A DNA stretch of 64,000 bases from Thermoplasmatales archaeon (GCA_014874365.1 JACWAH010000019.1:1-64000), one strand, 5' to 3'. Counted from the first letter of the stretch, positions 25,307 through 34,399 are shown. Notes: generated by a model not told the origin, from the sequence alone. Made by a program: numbers and translations.

Positions 25307-25699
25307 CTACGCCCCAAGTTCTATCTGGTTTTCCACGAAATGCCACAGCTTATGTTCTATTTCGTAAGACCATAATGCTTCCGGAATCTCAATAAAAGCC
25401 ACAACTGGAGTAATGAAGAATGCCTCAACCGCCGCTACGCCCAGGTCCTGGAGCCACTTCCCAACTCCAACTCTTATCCGAAAATCAGAAGGATCGCCCT
25501 CAATAACTATTGTGAACGCCCTGTCCATTGCTAACAATGTACGGAGAAATCCCCCCTTGGTAGCCTGGACCAGAAATCCCCTTGGATGTTCAGTATCCTG
25601 GACCTTGAATCCCTCTTCTGTGAAAAACGTCTTTACAAGTTCGGCCACTTTCTTCAGTTCAACATTCTTTCCCTGGTAATCCCTGGTGATCTCTTTCAT
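25307..25699 (-). CDS. Hypothetical protein with hydrophobic segment
   Basis: About 130 residues from the ATG at 25699 (MKEITRDYQGKNVELKKVAE); the longer frame has an unusual N-terminus and is not favoured. A helix KKVAELVKTFFTEEGFKVQ and strands around FLVQATKGGFLRTLL and FTIVIEGDPSDFRIRVGVGKW are followed by a hydrophobic AAVEAFFITPVVAFIEIP. The layout recalls small bacterial proteins with a beta sheet and one membrane-associated helix, without a known function. Confidence 0.55.
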   Translation of the reverse strand: MKEITRDYQGKNVELKKVAELVKTFFTEEGFKVQDTEHPRGFLVQATKGGFLRTLLAMDRAFTIVIEGDPSDFRIRVGVGKWLQDLGVAAVEAFFITPVVAFIEIPEALWSYEIEHKLWHFVENQIELGA

Positions 25700-25808
25700 T
25701 CTACTACAATACAGACATTTTAGATAACTCTTTCTGGGGGGGGGTAGCGAGATATCCAGAAACCCAGAAAACCAGAAAGCTTGAATAGCTGGACTCAATT
25801 AAGTCCCT

Positions 25809-26297
25809 ATGACAGAAGAGGAAATTGAAAATGAGAAAGAAACCGGACAGACGGAAAAGACTAACCTGGATGGGAAGAAGGACAACAAGAATATTTCGGT
25901 TAAAGGAATCAACAAGGACCTTTACAAGAAGGTAATGCAGAAGGCAGTGGAAACCGGGAAGACCATAGGAGAAGTCACGAATGATGCATACAAAGCATTG
26001 CTTTCAACCATGGAATTTGCCGTCCAGAAGTCAGGTGCCATCATGCATAAGGACTTCGAGATTATATCGAACTTTAATGAGCTGTCAGTTTCAGATACAG
26101 ATCTCAAGGAAATCGGCAAGCCTGTTGCCTTCAGCAATATTGATTACCTGGATTTATCGAACGTATCGAATGAGGTGTTTGAGAAATACATAAGGTCAAT
26201 ACTGCATGTTAAAAAACTGACCATACCATCTAAAATGAAGAAAAGCATCATCCTGACCAGGGCGAAGTACATTGAAAAGATTGAACAGAAAGGATGA
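25809..26297 (+). CDS. Putative RHH-like DNA-binding protein
   Basis: 162 residues: an acidic/lysine-rich first 28 residues, then NISVKGINKDLYKKVMQKAV with ETGKTIGEVTNDAYKALLS, which has the strand-helix-helix pattern of ribbon-helix-helix proteins. The C-terminal part (LSNVSNEVFEKYIRSI) shows no known domain. It is 30 bases upstream of the exonuclease gene on the same strand, so the two may be co-transcribed. Confidence 0.55.
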   Translation: MTEEEIENEKETGQTEKTNLDGKKDNKNISVKGINKDLYKKVMQKAVETGKTIGEVTNDAYKALLSTMEFAVQKSGAIMHKDFEIISNFNELSVSDTDLKEIGKPVAFSNIDYLDLSNVSNEVFEKYIRSILHVKKLTIPSKMKKSIILTRAKYIEKIEQKG

Positions 26298-26327
26298 AAC
26301 AATATATAATCCGGAAATACAAGCCAG

Positions 26328-26975
26328 ATGGTCAGAGATTATTATGAAATAATAAAGAACAGGCAGAAGATCGATTATAGGCGAACTTTAGCCATCGATC
26401 TTGAAACCTTGGTCACCAAAAACAATTCGTTTCTCTCCGGAGAACGCATTATTGCAGCCTCCCTGAGTTATTTTCGTGATGGGGAGAAAAATGGCATTAG
26501 AACCGATGTAAAGGTTGCCGAAACGGACACGGATAAAGATGAGTTTTCCCTGATCAACTGGATCGACTCCAGGTTCAAGGAAATAGATCCAGAGATTATA
26601 ATCGGGTACAATCACACCGGATACGACATCCCTCTTCTTCAGGGGAAAGTGCGCTTATTTGGGTATGGTAATAGGCCTAGAAACCTGCTCTTTTACCTTG
26701 GCACTGCCTGGTGTTTGGATATGATGTACGTGATTGCCGACGATCTCTGGAAATTGTCCGGAGACTATTTCATAAGGAAACTGGACGACGTTGTGGTTCA
26801 TGAGAGATATTCCGCCCTTCCATTGAAAAGAGTCAAGAATCTGGTGAAGCTGGAGGGAATCTCCAAGGGAGACGCAATTAAACATCTTTGGGAAAAGGAG
26901 AGAGAAAAATTTCTCGCATACTGTGAGGGAGATACTCACGATATACTCCTGATATTCAAAGAAATATTCGGTTAA
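26328..26975 (+). CDS. Stand-alone PolB-type 3'-5' exonuclease
   Basis: 215 residues with the DEDDy exonuclease motifs of family B DNA polymerases but no polymerase domain: ExoI AIDLET near residue 23, ExoII IIGYNHTGYDIPLLQGK near residue 91, and ExoIII YCEGDTHD near residue 202 (Tyr and Asp four apart). It probably trims single-stranded DNA 3' ends in repair or replication. All key acidic residues appear present. Confidence 0.83.
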   Translation: MVRDYYEIIKNRQKIDYRRTLAIDLETLVTKNNSFLSGERIIAASLSYFRDGEKNGIRTDVKVAETDTDKDEFSLINWIDSRFKEIDPEIIIGYNHTGYDIPLLQGKVRLFGYGNRPRNLLFYLGTAWCLDMMYVIADDLWKLSGDYFIRKLDDVVVHERYSALPLKRVKNLVKLEGISKGDAIKHLWEKEREKFLAYCEGDTHDILLIFKEIFG

Positions 26976-26979
26976 TGCT

Positions 26980-27402
26980 TCAGTCCATCCCGTATCTGGA
27001 CGAAACTTCCGCTATATTGTCCATATAATCCTCGAAGATCCTGATAATATCTCTTGAGGTGATCACTCCCTGAACGTGCCCATTCTCAACGACTGGGATT
27101 CTCCTGATCTTGTTTTCCTTCATTATTGAAACAACACGGTTTGTAGGCGTGTCCGGGCCAACGTAAATGAAACTCTTCGTCATTATATCTCTCAGGTAGG
27201 TCTTGGAGGGGTCAAGCTGCTTCGAAGTTACTTTTACAAGTATGTCCCACTCAGTTACTATTCCCACTGACTTTCCGTCCCGCTCAACAATGAGAAAACC
27301 GGCAGAATTATTCATCATGATTCTTGACGCATCGAGGACAGTAACCTCACCTGATACTGTGTCCACTTCTTTCCTCATAATGTCTCCGGCGTTGAGTACC
27401 AT
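26980..27402 (-). CDS. CBS-domain pair protein
   Basis: About 140 residues from the ATG at 27402 (MVLNAGDIMRKEVDTVSGEV); a TTTAAATA box lies about 25 bases upstream, so the longer frame from 27480 is rejected. Two CBS motifs are present (AGFLIVERDGKSVGIVTEWD and IRRIPVVENGHVQGVITSRD). Such stand-alone Bateman modules bind adenine nucleotides and act as energy sensors for unknown partners. Confidence 0.85.
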   Translation of the reverse strand: MVLNAGDIMRKEVDTVSGEVTVLDASRIMMNNSAGFLIVERDGKSVGIVTEWDILVKVTSKQLDPSKTYLRDIMTKSFIYVGPDTPTNRVVSIMKENKIRRIPVVENGHVQGVITSRDIIRIFEDYMDNIAEVSSRYGMD

Positions 27403-27480
27403 AGATTTCGTTATGTTCGGAGCGTATTTAAACAAATAGCCATAAAATTTGACACTGAAAATAATAAGTTTGGGTGCCAA

Positions 27481-28437
27481 CTACAATATCGAAATTCTTC
27501 TTTTTATCCCGAGTGACAACCTGTCTCCAACCGATACAGATTCCATTTCAGATTCAGGGGGAAGATACATTTGAAGTATTACCCCATCTTCAGTGGTAAG
27601 GTAAATCCTGTATCGGTCCCCCTCAAACCCGGATGCCTTTACGATTCCAGTGATATCAGGATCTGATTGAACAATTCCCAGATCAGTGGGATATACACCG
27701 ATCCTTTCCCCAGCATAATCCAGCAAATTATACCCAAAGAATCTCGCAAGCTTTTCGTTTTTCGGGTTGAGGAACATCTCCTTCCTGGAATCGATTCGCA
27801 TTAATCTCCCGTCAAAGAGTGCGCCAACTCGATCTCCCAGATATAACCCTTCCTGTACGTCGTGCGTCACATAAATGATGGTAAGGTCAAACCTTCCAGA
27901 AATGGATTTAATTTCATTCCTCACGTCGAGCCTGAGTTCAGGGTCGAGTGAATTCAAGGGCTCATCCATTAAGAGCAGATCCGGGGAAGTTACAATCGAT
28001 CGTGCAAGGGCAACCCGTTGTCGCTGTCCGCCAGAAATTTTCCCAGGCTTTCTTTCCAGCACTTCAGTTATATCCAGCTGGTCAGAGATCTCCCGTACCG
28101 ACTTTTTAATCTGTTCAGTTGAAAACCTCTTGGATCTTAGCCCGAATGCAATGTTGTCGAAGGCAGTGAGATGGGGAAACAGCGCGAGGTCCTGGAAGAT
28201 CATTCCCACATTCCTCCTTTCAGCGGGCAAAGCGGTCACATCCCTCTGGTTGATAATGATGCGTCCACTGTCAGGAAAGTCCAACCCGCAAACGTTCCGC
28301 AACAGAGAGGTCTTGCCGGATCCGCTTGGGCCCAGCAATGTGACAATCTCCCCTCTTGAAATTGACATGGAAATATCTTCCAGAGCGAAAGCTGGACCGT
28401 ACTTTCGTGAAAGAGATTCAATCTCAACGAAATGCAA
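27481..28437 (-). CDS. ABC importer ATPase, probably thiamine
   Basis: 318 residues. Walker A GPSGSGKTS at residues 37-45, Q-loop in MIFQDLALFPHL, signature SGGQRQRVAL, Walker B LLMDEPLNSLDP and switch His in YVTHDVQEG are all present. The C-terminal ~90 residues form a TOBE-type regulatory domain as in PotA/FbpC-like ATPases. It overlaps the permease gene by 14 bases. A thiamine role is inferred only from the TPP riboswitch before the operon. Confidence 0.87.
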   Translation of the reverse strand: MHFVEIESLSRKYGPAFALEDISMSISRGEIVTLLGPSGSGKTSLLRNVCGLDFPDSGRIIINQRDVTALPAERRNVGMIFQDLALFPHLTAFDNIAFGLRSKRFSTEQIKKSVREISDQLDITEVLERKPGKISGGQRQRVALARSIVTSPDLLLMDEPLNSLDPELRLDVRNEIKSISGRFDLTIIYVTHDVQEGLYLGDRVGALFDGRLMRIDSRKEMFLNPKNEKLARFFGYNLLDYAGERIGVYPTDLGIVQSDPDITGIVKASGFEGDRYRIYLTTEDGVILQMYLPPESEMESVSVGDRLSLGIKRRISIL

Positions 28438-30088
28438 TGAATCTATCCCCCACAGTTTGTATCAAGGTGAAAAACATAATGCTTAGCATCAATAGAATCG
28501 TAGCAGCGGCATAGGAAGCTGCGATCAGCCTTAAGTTTTGCAATTTGTATATTTCTATCCCCAGTGGCATGAAGACCGAACTGGAATAGGAAGTCAGGAA
28601 ATTGGTTGCCGTAAATTCGCCCATTCCAATGGCAAAACCGAACATTAGAGATGTGCCTAAAGTTGTTCCTGCCAGGGGAAGCTCAACTTCAAAGAAGGCA
28701 TTTCCATTGAGGGTCGAGGCAGATTCCCACATTGACTCGGGAATCCTGGAAAAACCGGCTGATATTATCCTGAGGGTTACAGGAATAGCCACCGAAGCCT
28801 GCACAATAACTATCAGAAGCCACATGTATTGTACAGGAAACCGTGTTCCAAAAACTATGAAAATCGAAAGGGCCATCACAACTGACGGGACTAACAGCGG
28901 AATATATTGAAAAATGTCGAAGGGCGAATCCGGTTTCCTCCTAAGCCTTCTCTTCCCCAGGATCCAGGCCATGCCGAGCAGTGTAGAAATCCCTGCTGCC
29001 AGAGAAGCATAGAAGAGCATATTGACCAGGGGCATGAAAGGCTGTATATTCAACCTGTACCCTGTACTCTTTCCAAAAAGCTGGTAATAGGCTGCGAAAC
29101 TGAACTGGCTGGTCCATTTGATGTCGACGGAAGAGATGAAGAGGGATGCTAGGATTGCCATCTCCGCTGCAATAAACAGGCAAAGGAAAAGAAGGCCTGC
29201 GTAGAACCACTTTCCTGATCCCGGTTTTCCATTCTCTTCTGACGGTAAGCCCGTCACCCTGCCTTGTTTCATCCAGCTTAAGGAAAGTACTATGACAGGG
29301 ATCAACAATATCAGTGTTTGAAGCACGCTGAAGGCAGCAGCCAGTGAAACATTTGACAAACCATAGAGGGTGTATATCAGCACTTCAAAAGTGTAATTCC
29401 CCTGGCCGCCAATGATCAAGGGTGCAGTGAAGCCCGCGAAGGAGTAGAGAAAAGCCAACAGAGATGCGGATGTACCTGCCAGTATCCCGTCCCTGCCCCA
29501 AACCGTGTAAAACTGCTTCAATTTGCCTGATCCAAGTGTTTTGGCGGAATCTTCCAGAGCCGGATCATGTTTTTCAATCGCAAGAGAAGTTATCAGGGCA
29601 ACCAGCGGGGCATTGAAGAAAACGTTGATAGCAATTATGCCGGGGAACCCTGTCGTGAAGGAAGCCAAAAACGCAATTTGCGTACTGGAACCCGATAGAT
29701 GCTGGAAGAATGCCTCAAATGCAATGACTACCACGATTGATGGAAGGAAAAATGGGAGCAGCATCAGCGATTTTGCTATTTTCCGTAATCTAAAGCGATA
29801 CCTGCCTACGAATACTCCAAGAGGAAACCCAACAGCAAAGGAAAAAAGAGCACTTGCCCCGCCCTGCAAAAGTGAATTATATATTGCCTTTCTCAAAAGC
29901 TGGGAAATAATGGAGGAACCGGTAATGCTTGCGCTTGAGAGATCAAAAGGAAAGTCATGAACCAGAACAAGGAACGGATATAGTATTACCGCCAGGAGAA
30001 ATAAAGTGGGAGCAAGCAGGAGGGACCAGTGGAATACTGATCTGGCCCTCCTGCTTATCCATAATATGTTTCCCATTGCAGTAACCAA
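28424..30088 (-). CDS. ABC importer permease, fused two-domain form, probably thiamine
   Basis: 554 residues with about 12 membrane spans. It contains two binding-protein-dependent permease domains, each with an EAA-type loop for ATPase contact: DSAKTLGSGKLKQFYTVWG in the first half and ESASTLNGNAFFEVELP in the second. This fused form is typical of ThiP/FbpB-like permeases. It overlaps the end of the binding-protein gene; ATG at 30088 or 30076 are both possible starts. Confidence 0.87.
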   Translation of the reverse strand: MVTAMGNILWISRRARSVFHWSLLLAPTLFLLAVILYPFLVLVHDFPFDLSSASITGSSIISQLLRKAIYNSLLQGGASALFSFAVGFPLGVFVGRYRFRLRKIAKSLMLLPFFLPSIVVVIAFEAFFQHLSGSSTQIAFLASFTTGFPGIIAINVFFNAPLVALITSLAIEKHDPALEDSAKTLGSGKLKQFYTVWGRDGILAGTSASLLAFLYSFAGFTAPLIIGGQGNYTFEVLIYTLYGLSNVSLAAAFSVLQTLILLIPVIVLSLSWMKQGRVTGLPSEENGKPGSGKWFYAGLLFLCLFIAAEMAILASLFISSVDIKWTSQFSFAAYYQLFGKSTGYRLNIQPFMPLVNMLFYASLAAGISTLLGMAWILGKRRLRRKPDSPFDIFQYIPLLVPSVVMALSIFIVFGTRFPVQYMWLLIVIVQASVAIPVTLRIISAGFSRIPESMWESASTLNGNAFFEVELPLAGTTLGTSLMFGFAIGMGEFTATNFLTSYSSSVFMPLGIEIYKLQNLRLIAASYAAATILLMLSIMFFTLIQTVGDRFIAFR

Positions 30089-31215
30089 TTCTGCAGGTTT
30101 GTGTAAATTGTCGATGCATTCAGGTAGTCATTGAGAGGTACAATTACGCTCTGATTCATTGCCACCGAATAGCTGGGCGGAAGAGATATTGTGGAATTGG
30201 CAGGATACATCCACTCATTGGTTGGGATTTCATCCTGAACAGTTTTTCCAAGGAAATAATTTACAAACTTCTCATCAATGTTTAGATTCCCGGATCCGTT
30301 CACAATACCTAAATTGTAGATGGTTCTCCATCCATATTCTATTCCATTATACGCGGTTACTGTAGAATTAGTGTAATTCCCGTATCCGAAGTAATTATTG
30401 TAGGCAGGATCGGAAAGGTAACTGACAAGAAGAGACTGGTTTGATTTACTACTTTCGAACTGGTTGAATGCAGTACCCCATGATGGAAGAATGTCGCTAT
30501 GAGTGTTAATAATGGGCATTGATGTGTTCCACCAAACGGTCCAGTTTTCATGAAGAAGATACTGGTAATAAGCTATTTCCCAAAGAAGGAATTCCTGGCC
30601 TGTAGCATCTGTCGTAGGGTTTTCTATGATCAAATTAGAGGCATTCTGGGAAGATGACAGATCCTGAAAAGTGGGGTTGAATTCCGGCCCAGATGGATTG
30701 GTCACGTTATAATCGATTCCCAGATATGAGTATTCGTACGGAGTAAGGTAACTACTCGCAGAGCCCATCTCAGCAAGTAGGGACGAATTTATGCTGTTAT
30801 CGCCGGGTGGACTGTACTTTACCAGAAGGCCATCTTTGTAAGCTTGTATTCCATTTGCTTCTGTCAGCCCGATTACTATGTCGCTTTGATGGTTGCTCTT
30901 CTGACTTTCCAGTGTTGTAATGAGCTGCGCCGAAGAAACGTTCTTGACTGTAATGGTTACGCCGTACTCTCTTTCGAATGTTCCAAATATGGTGTTGTAA
31001 GCCTTGGTGTAGTTCGGCCCATATGCCATAAAGGAATCATAGGTATAGATAACGATGGAATTTTGCGAGTGGTCCCCAACTTTTCCTTCATAATATATTC
31101 CAAAGCCCGCAACGATGATTGCTATTGCAATTATTGCTGCAATTAACTTCTTCTCAAACGGTTTGAGTTTTCTTCCTGTTTTTTCATTTTCCACAGCAGG
31201 ATTCACGCGGATCAT
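30055..31215 (-). CDS. ABC importer substrate-binding protein, probably thiamine
   Basis: About 386 residues from the ATG at 31215 (MIRVNPAVENEKTGRKL); an in-frame ATG at 31233 is an alternative. A single N-terminal hydrophobic helix (KKLIAAIIAIAIIVAGFGIYY) tethers it to the membrane, and IVIYTYDSFMAYG begins a periplasmic-binding fold as in ThiB/FbpA-like proteins. It is the first gene of the importer operon and lies directly behind the TPP riboswitch, which is the main reason for the thiamine call. Confidence 0.85.
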   Translation of the reverse strand: MIRVNPAVENEKTGRKLKPFEKKLIAAIIAIAIIVAGFGIYYEGKVGDHSQNSIVIYTYDSFMAYGPNYTKAYNTIFGTFEREYGVTITVKNVSSAQLITTLESQKSNHQSDIVIGLTEANGIQAYKDGLLVKYSPPGDNSINSSLLAEMGSASSYLTPYEYSYLGIDYNVTNPSGPEFNPTFQDLSSSQNASNLIIENPTTDATGQEFLLWEIAYYQYLLHENWTVWWNTSMPIINTHSDILPSWGTAFNQFESSKSNQSLLVSYLSDPAYNNYFGYGNYTNSTVTAYNGIEYGWRTIYNLGIVNGSGNLNIDEKFVNYFLGKTVQDEIPTNEWMYPANSTISLPPSYSVAMNQSVIVPLNDYLNASTIYTNLQNWLLQWETYYG

Positions 31216-31244
31216 CCCACCAGAAAAGCACACTGAAAAGCAAC

Positions 31245-31328
31245 GCTTTCCTTCGCCGGTATTACCCGGATCAGGTTCAAGGGTCGGCAGTCTCCGCTGC
31301 CCTCTCAGCTTATTCAGCGCTCCCCTAG
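31245..31328 (-). promoter_or_regulatory. TPP riboswitch (THI element)
   Basis: On the reverse strand the hallmark blocks are in order: AGGGGAGC, GCTGAGAGGGC, then ACCCTTGAACCTGATC, GGGTAATACCGG and CGAAGGAAAGC. These match the TPP-binding aptamer very closely. It lies about 30 bases before the start of the binding-protein gene, so translation control is likely; an SD-like GGTGGG next to the ATG could be the element hidden on TPP binding (inference). Confidence 0.95.
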
Positions 31329-31376
31329 CTTTGCCATAATTTCAATTCAACTAATAAGCTTTCCCGGAGACAATAC

Positions 31377-31545
31377 TGGCACAATCCTAAGCGAATGAAG
31401 GGCAGGTACATGAAGCTGTGAGGCAGTCCAGAGATGCGGAGCATATAACCGCAAGCCAACTTCGCTGCCCCTCACCACATCTAGGATTGAGCAGAACCCG
31501 ATCACGGAAGAATATCGGTTGATCGGCTTACTGCATCCAGGGTCG
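31377..31545. ncRNA. Structured RNA candidate of unknown class
   Basis: The gap between pyrI and the riboswitch holds a nested fold. Outer helix: 31379-31389 with 31482-31492 (10 of 11 pairs). Inner helix: GTGAGG/CCTCAC (31418-31423 with 31470-31475), continuing as CAG/CTG after a 2-base bulge. Tip: GCGG/CCGC (31436-31439 with 31449-31452). A second hairpin CCGATCA/TGATCGG (31498-31504 with 31520-31526) follows. No family is recognised; GAGGCAGTCC and GGCTTAC vaguely recall RNase P boxes but the length is wrong. The strand cannot be decided, since all helices are Watson-Crick. Confidence 0.45.
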
Positions 31546-31565
31546 TGCAATCGGAACGAGGGATT

Positions 31566-32033
31566 CTATTGCTTACCCAAAAGTTCGTTGCCCTTGAATT
31601 CCCTTTCGCAGTAATCGCATTTCGCGATCAGGGGGTTGGAGTTTATAACACGAAACACACTCTGGACAGGCTCCTTTGAATTTGAAATGCAATTTTGATT
31701 GGGGCATTTCAGGATGCCGCTAATCACTTCCGGGATTTTTAACATCCTTTTTTCCTTGATATTGAATCCTTCAATATAGCTGACTGTAGCTTCAGGTGCA
31801 ATAAGTGATATTAATGAAAGCTCCTCCTCCGCCACATTACGGTTCTCTATCTTTACGACATCCTTGAAACCGCGTTTTTCGCTCCTGACTCTCATGGCAA
31901 GGCTAATCGTATGCCTGCTGTTTTCTCCAACATTCAACATGGAAAGCACTTTTATCGCCTTTCCAGCTGGAATGTGGTCAATTACGATCCCATCCTTTAT
32001 CTTGGTTATCTTAAGCGTCTGTTCCTGTTCCAT
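31566..32033 (-). CDS. pyrI: Aspartate carbamoyltransferase regulatory subunit
   Basis: 155 residues. The N-terminal allosteric domain (TLKITKIKDGIVIDHIPAGK) is followed by a zinc domain with CPNQNC and CDYCER, which together give the four Cys ligands that hold it to PyrB. The subunit transmits nucleotide feedback to the enzyme in pyrimidine synthesis. Its start directly follows the pyrB stop, so they form a pyrBI operon. Confidence 0.94.
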   Translation of the reverse strand: MEQEQTLKITKIKDGIVIDHIPAGKAIKVLSMLNVGENSRHTISLAMRVRSEKRGFKDVVKIENRNVAEEELSLISLIAPEATVSYIEGFNIKEKRMLKIPEVISGILKCPNQNCISNSKEPVQSVFRVINSNPLIAKCDYCEREFKGNELLGKQ

Positions 32034-32966
32034 CTAAATCCCTCCAAGCACTTTGGCAACAATTGCCATCCTGACCGGAACTCCATTTGCCGCCTGCCGG
32101 AAATATGCAGCCCTCGGATCCTGATCCACCTCTGGAGCAATTTCGTCTACCCTTGGTAGCGGGTGCATTATTATTGAGGTCTTCTTCATTGTTTCCATCA
32201 CACTATTGTTGATTGAATAGGAACCTATCAAGCTCTGATATTCATTAGGATCAGTGAATCTCTCTTTCTGTATTCTTGTCACGTAAAGGACATCAGCATC
32301 GGAAATGTTACCATCCATTGTATCAAGTATTTCCAGCGATTTCTTGTTCTTCACCCTGTTAATGAGGTATTCCGGGATTCTCAAGGAAGGGGGAGAAATA
32401 AGCTTGATATTCGCATTAAATTTTGAAAGGGCAAGAATTAGAGAATGAACGGTTCTGCCATATTTCAAATCACCAAGCAGCACTACATTCAACCCATCCA
32501 ATCTGCCAATTTCCTTCTTGATGGTGTATAGATCCATAATGGTCTGTGTAGGGTGCTGCCCTGAGCCGTCTCCCGCATTGATTACCGGTTTGCTGGTAAA
32601 TCGGGAAGCGAGTCTGGCAGCTCCTTCAAGCGGGTGTCTTATCACAATTATGTCAGAATAAGCATCGGCCATCCTGATGGTGTCAGCCAGGGTCTCACCT
32701 TTTGCAACCGAGGAGGTTTTAACGTCGGCCATGGTGATTACGGCGCCGCCAAGCCTGTGCATTGCACTTTCAAACGATAACCTGGTCCGTGTACTCGGTT
32801 CATAGAAGAGCGTACACATTACCCTTGAGTCAAGTATGTTTATTTTTTTCTTGGATTTCAGTGATCTATCCATTTCGTCAGCGGCAGTAAGAATTTCATT
32901 TAGATCGTCATCAGAAATATCATCTATGGTGATAATGCTCCTGTTTTTTATCATCAAATGAGACAT
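32034..32966 (-). CDS. pyrB: Aspartate carbamoyltransferase catalytic subunit
   Basis: 310 residues. It joins carbamoyl phosphate and aspartate, the committed step of pyrimidine synthesis. The phosphate-binding FYEPSTRTRLSFESA near residue 54, the DGSGQHPTQTIMDLYTI block near residue 136, LGDLKYGRTVHSL near residue 158 and MHPLPRVDEI near residue 270 are all present. It is the first gene of the operon with pyrI. Confidence 0.96.
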   Translation of the reverse strand: MSHLMIKNRSIITIDDISDDDLNEILTAADEMDRSLKSKKKINILDSRVMCTLFYEPSTRTRLSFESAMHRLGGAVITMADVKTSSVAKGETLADTIRMADAYSDIIVIRHPLEGAARLASRFTSKPVINAGDGSGQHPTQTIMDLYTIKKEIGRLDGLNVVLLGDLKYGRTVHSLILALSKFNANIKLISPPSLRIPEYLINRVKNKKSLEILDTMDGNISDADVLYVTRIQKERFTDPNEYQSLIGSYSINNSVMETMKKTSIIMHPLPRVDEIAPEVDQDPRAAYFRQAANGVPVRMAIVAKVLGGI

Positions 32967-33145
32967 AGAGACATTGTGTATTTATTGGTTTGTGGACACT
33001 GTGTAACCTTTCAATATTACAAAGGTTCATCTTGAAGGTCACTCAGCCAGCAACCTCAGGGTAAATTCTTTTGAATTTTTGAACGTGAACAGGCCAGGGT
33101 TGTGAAATCGTTATCAACTCCCTTATATTGTGTGACCGAAGATTT

Positions 33146-34399
33146 ATGGTCAGTTCCAGCACTTTCAGCGGATTCAAGGATAAAACAATCGAGGAGAGAA
33201 TATCATTGATTACAGGTTTCGCCAACCTTTCAGCAGAAGAAGCTGATCTGCTTACCGGCCCGGCATTAACAGACGAATCTGCCACCAGAATGATTGAAAA
33301 TGTTTTTTCAAGGATTGAGTTCCCTGTCGGGCTTGCAACAAACTTCGTCATAAACGGAAAGAAATACATAATTCCAATGGCCATAGAAGAACCATCCGTG
33401 GTTGCTGCCTGTTCCTATGCTGCGAAGATAGCTGCAGAATCGGGTGGGTTTACAGCTTCCAGCACATCGCCAATAATGATTGGCCAGATTTTTGTTTCAG
33501 GAATAAGGGACTTTCAGTCTGCCGGGAAGGCAATTTTAGCTCACAAAGATGAAATTCTTGGCCTCGCGAATACATTCTCGGATACCCTCAGATCGATGGG
33601 CGCGGGAGCAAAGGACATAGAAATAAGGAAAATAGACGGCGTCATGTGCCTGCATCTTCTTGTTGATGTGAGAGATGCCATGGGGGCAAATATCGTAAAC
33701 ACCATGGCAGAGGGAATTTCCCCACTCATAGAAAAGTACACCGGAGGCGAAGCCTTCATGAAAATTCTATCCAACCTCTCTTCGCTCAGGGTCTCCAAAG
33801 CATCCGCAGTTTTTAAAAAAGATTATCTTGGCGGTGAAAAAGGAGTGGAAAGATTCCTCGAAGCCTGTCGCATGGCTGAAGTAGATCCATACAGGGCTGC
33901 CACACACAACAAGGGAATAATGAATGGCATAGATTCAGTTTTACTGGCCACCATGAACGACTGGAGAGCAGTTGAGGCAGGTGCTCATGCATATCCTTAC
34001 CTGACCGGAAGCTATAGATCACTTTCCAGTTATTCAAAGACCGATTCGGGCGACGTTCTTGCGGAGATTGAAATTCCTGTGGCAGTCGGTACCATAGGCG
34101 GGGCAGTAAACACCATCCCAAGGGTGAAAGTTCTAAGAAAAATACTGGGCGTAAAAAACTCTACCGAATTTTCGTCATTGCTTGCGTCAGTTGGACTGGC
34201 ACAGAATTTTGCGGCTGTCAGGGCATTATCTATGGAAGGAATACAGAAGGGACACATGAAGCTGCATTCAAGGAATATCGCGATTTCTGCAGGAGCCCAG
34301 GGTCCGGAAATCGACAGAGTTGCTGACGCAATGGTAGAGGAAGGAAAGGTCTCAGTTTCAAGAGCGAAGCAATATCTGGAAAAGTTTCGATCAAGCTAG
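33146..34399 (+). CDS. Hydroxymethylglutaryl-CoA reductase, class II
   Basis: About 417 residues from the ATG at 33146; CTTATATT lies about 20 bases upstream, so the TTG at 33128 is not favoured. It makes mevalonate for archaeal isoprenoid lipids. Catalytic features are AIEEPSVVAA (Glu), THNKGIMNG (Lys), and DVRDAMGANIVNT in the cofactor region, with a C-terminal His in KGHMKLHSRNI. The compact sequence without a membrane anchor and the overall pattern match the bacterial-like class II enzyme known in Thermoplasma and Archaeoglobus, thought to be acquired by transfer. Confidence 0.93.
   Translation: MVSSSTFSGFKDKTIEERISLITGFANLSAEEADLLTGPALTDESATRMIENVFSRIEFPVGLATNFVINGKKYIIPMAIEEPSVVAACSYAAKIAAESGGFTASSTSPIMIGQIFVSGIRDFQSAGKAILAHKDEILGLANTFSDTLRSMGAGAKDIEIRKIDGVMCLHLLVDVRDAMGANIVNTMAEGISPLIEKYTGGEAFMKILSNLSSLRVSKASAVFKKDYLGGEKGVERFLEACRMAEVDPYRAATHNKGIMNGIDSVLLATMNDWRAVEAGAHAYPYLTGSYRSLSSYSKTDSGDVLAEIEIPVAVGTIGGAVNTIPRVKVLRKILGVKNSTEFSSLLASVGLAQNFAAVRALSMEGIQKGHMKLHSRNIAISAGAQGPEIDRVADAMVEEGKVSVSRAKQYLEKFRSS

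Noticed and set aside
31377-31545. RNase P RNA identity for the structured RNA
   Set aside because: Boxes resembling the two conserved P4 strands are present, but only about 65 bases separate them and the second box is interrupted by a hairpin; Thermoplasma RNase P is much longer.
31347-31550. 67-codon reverse ORF in the pyrI-riboswitch gap
   Set aside because: It overlaps the nested RNA helices, has no recognisable motif, and the base pairing explains the sequence better.
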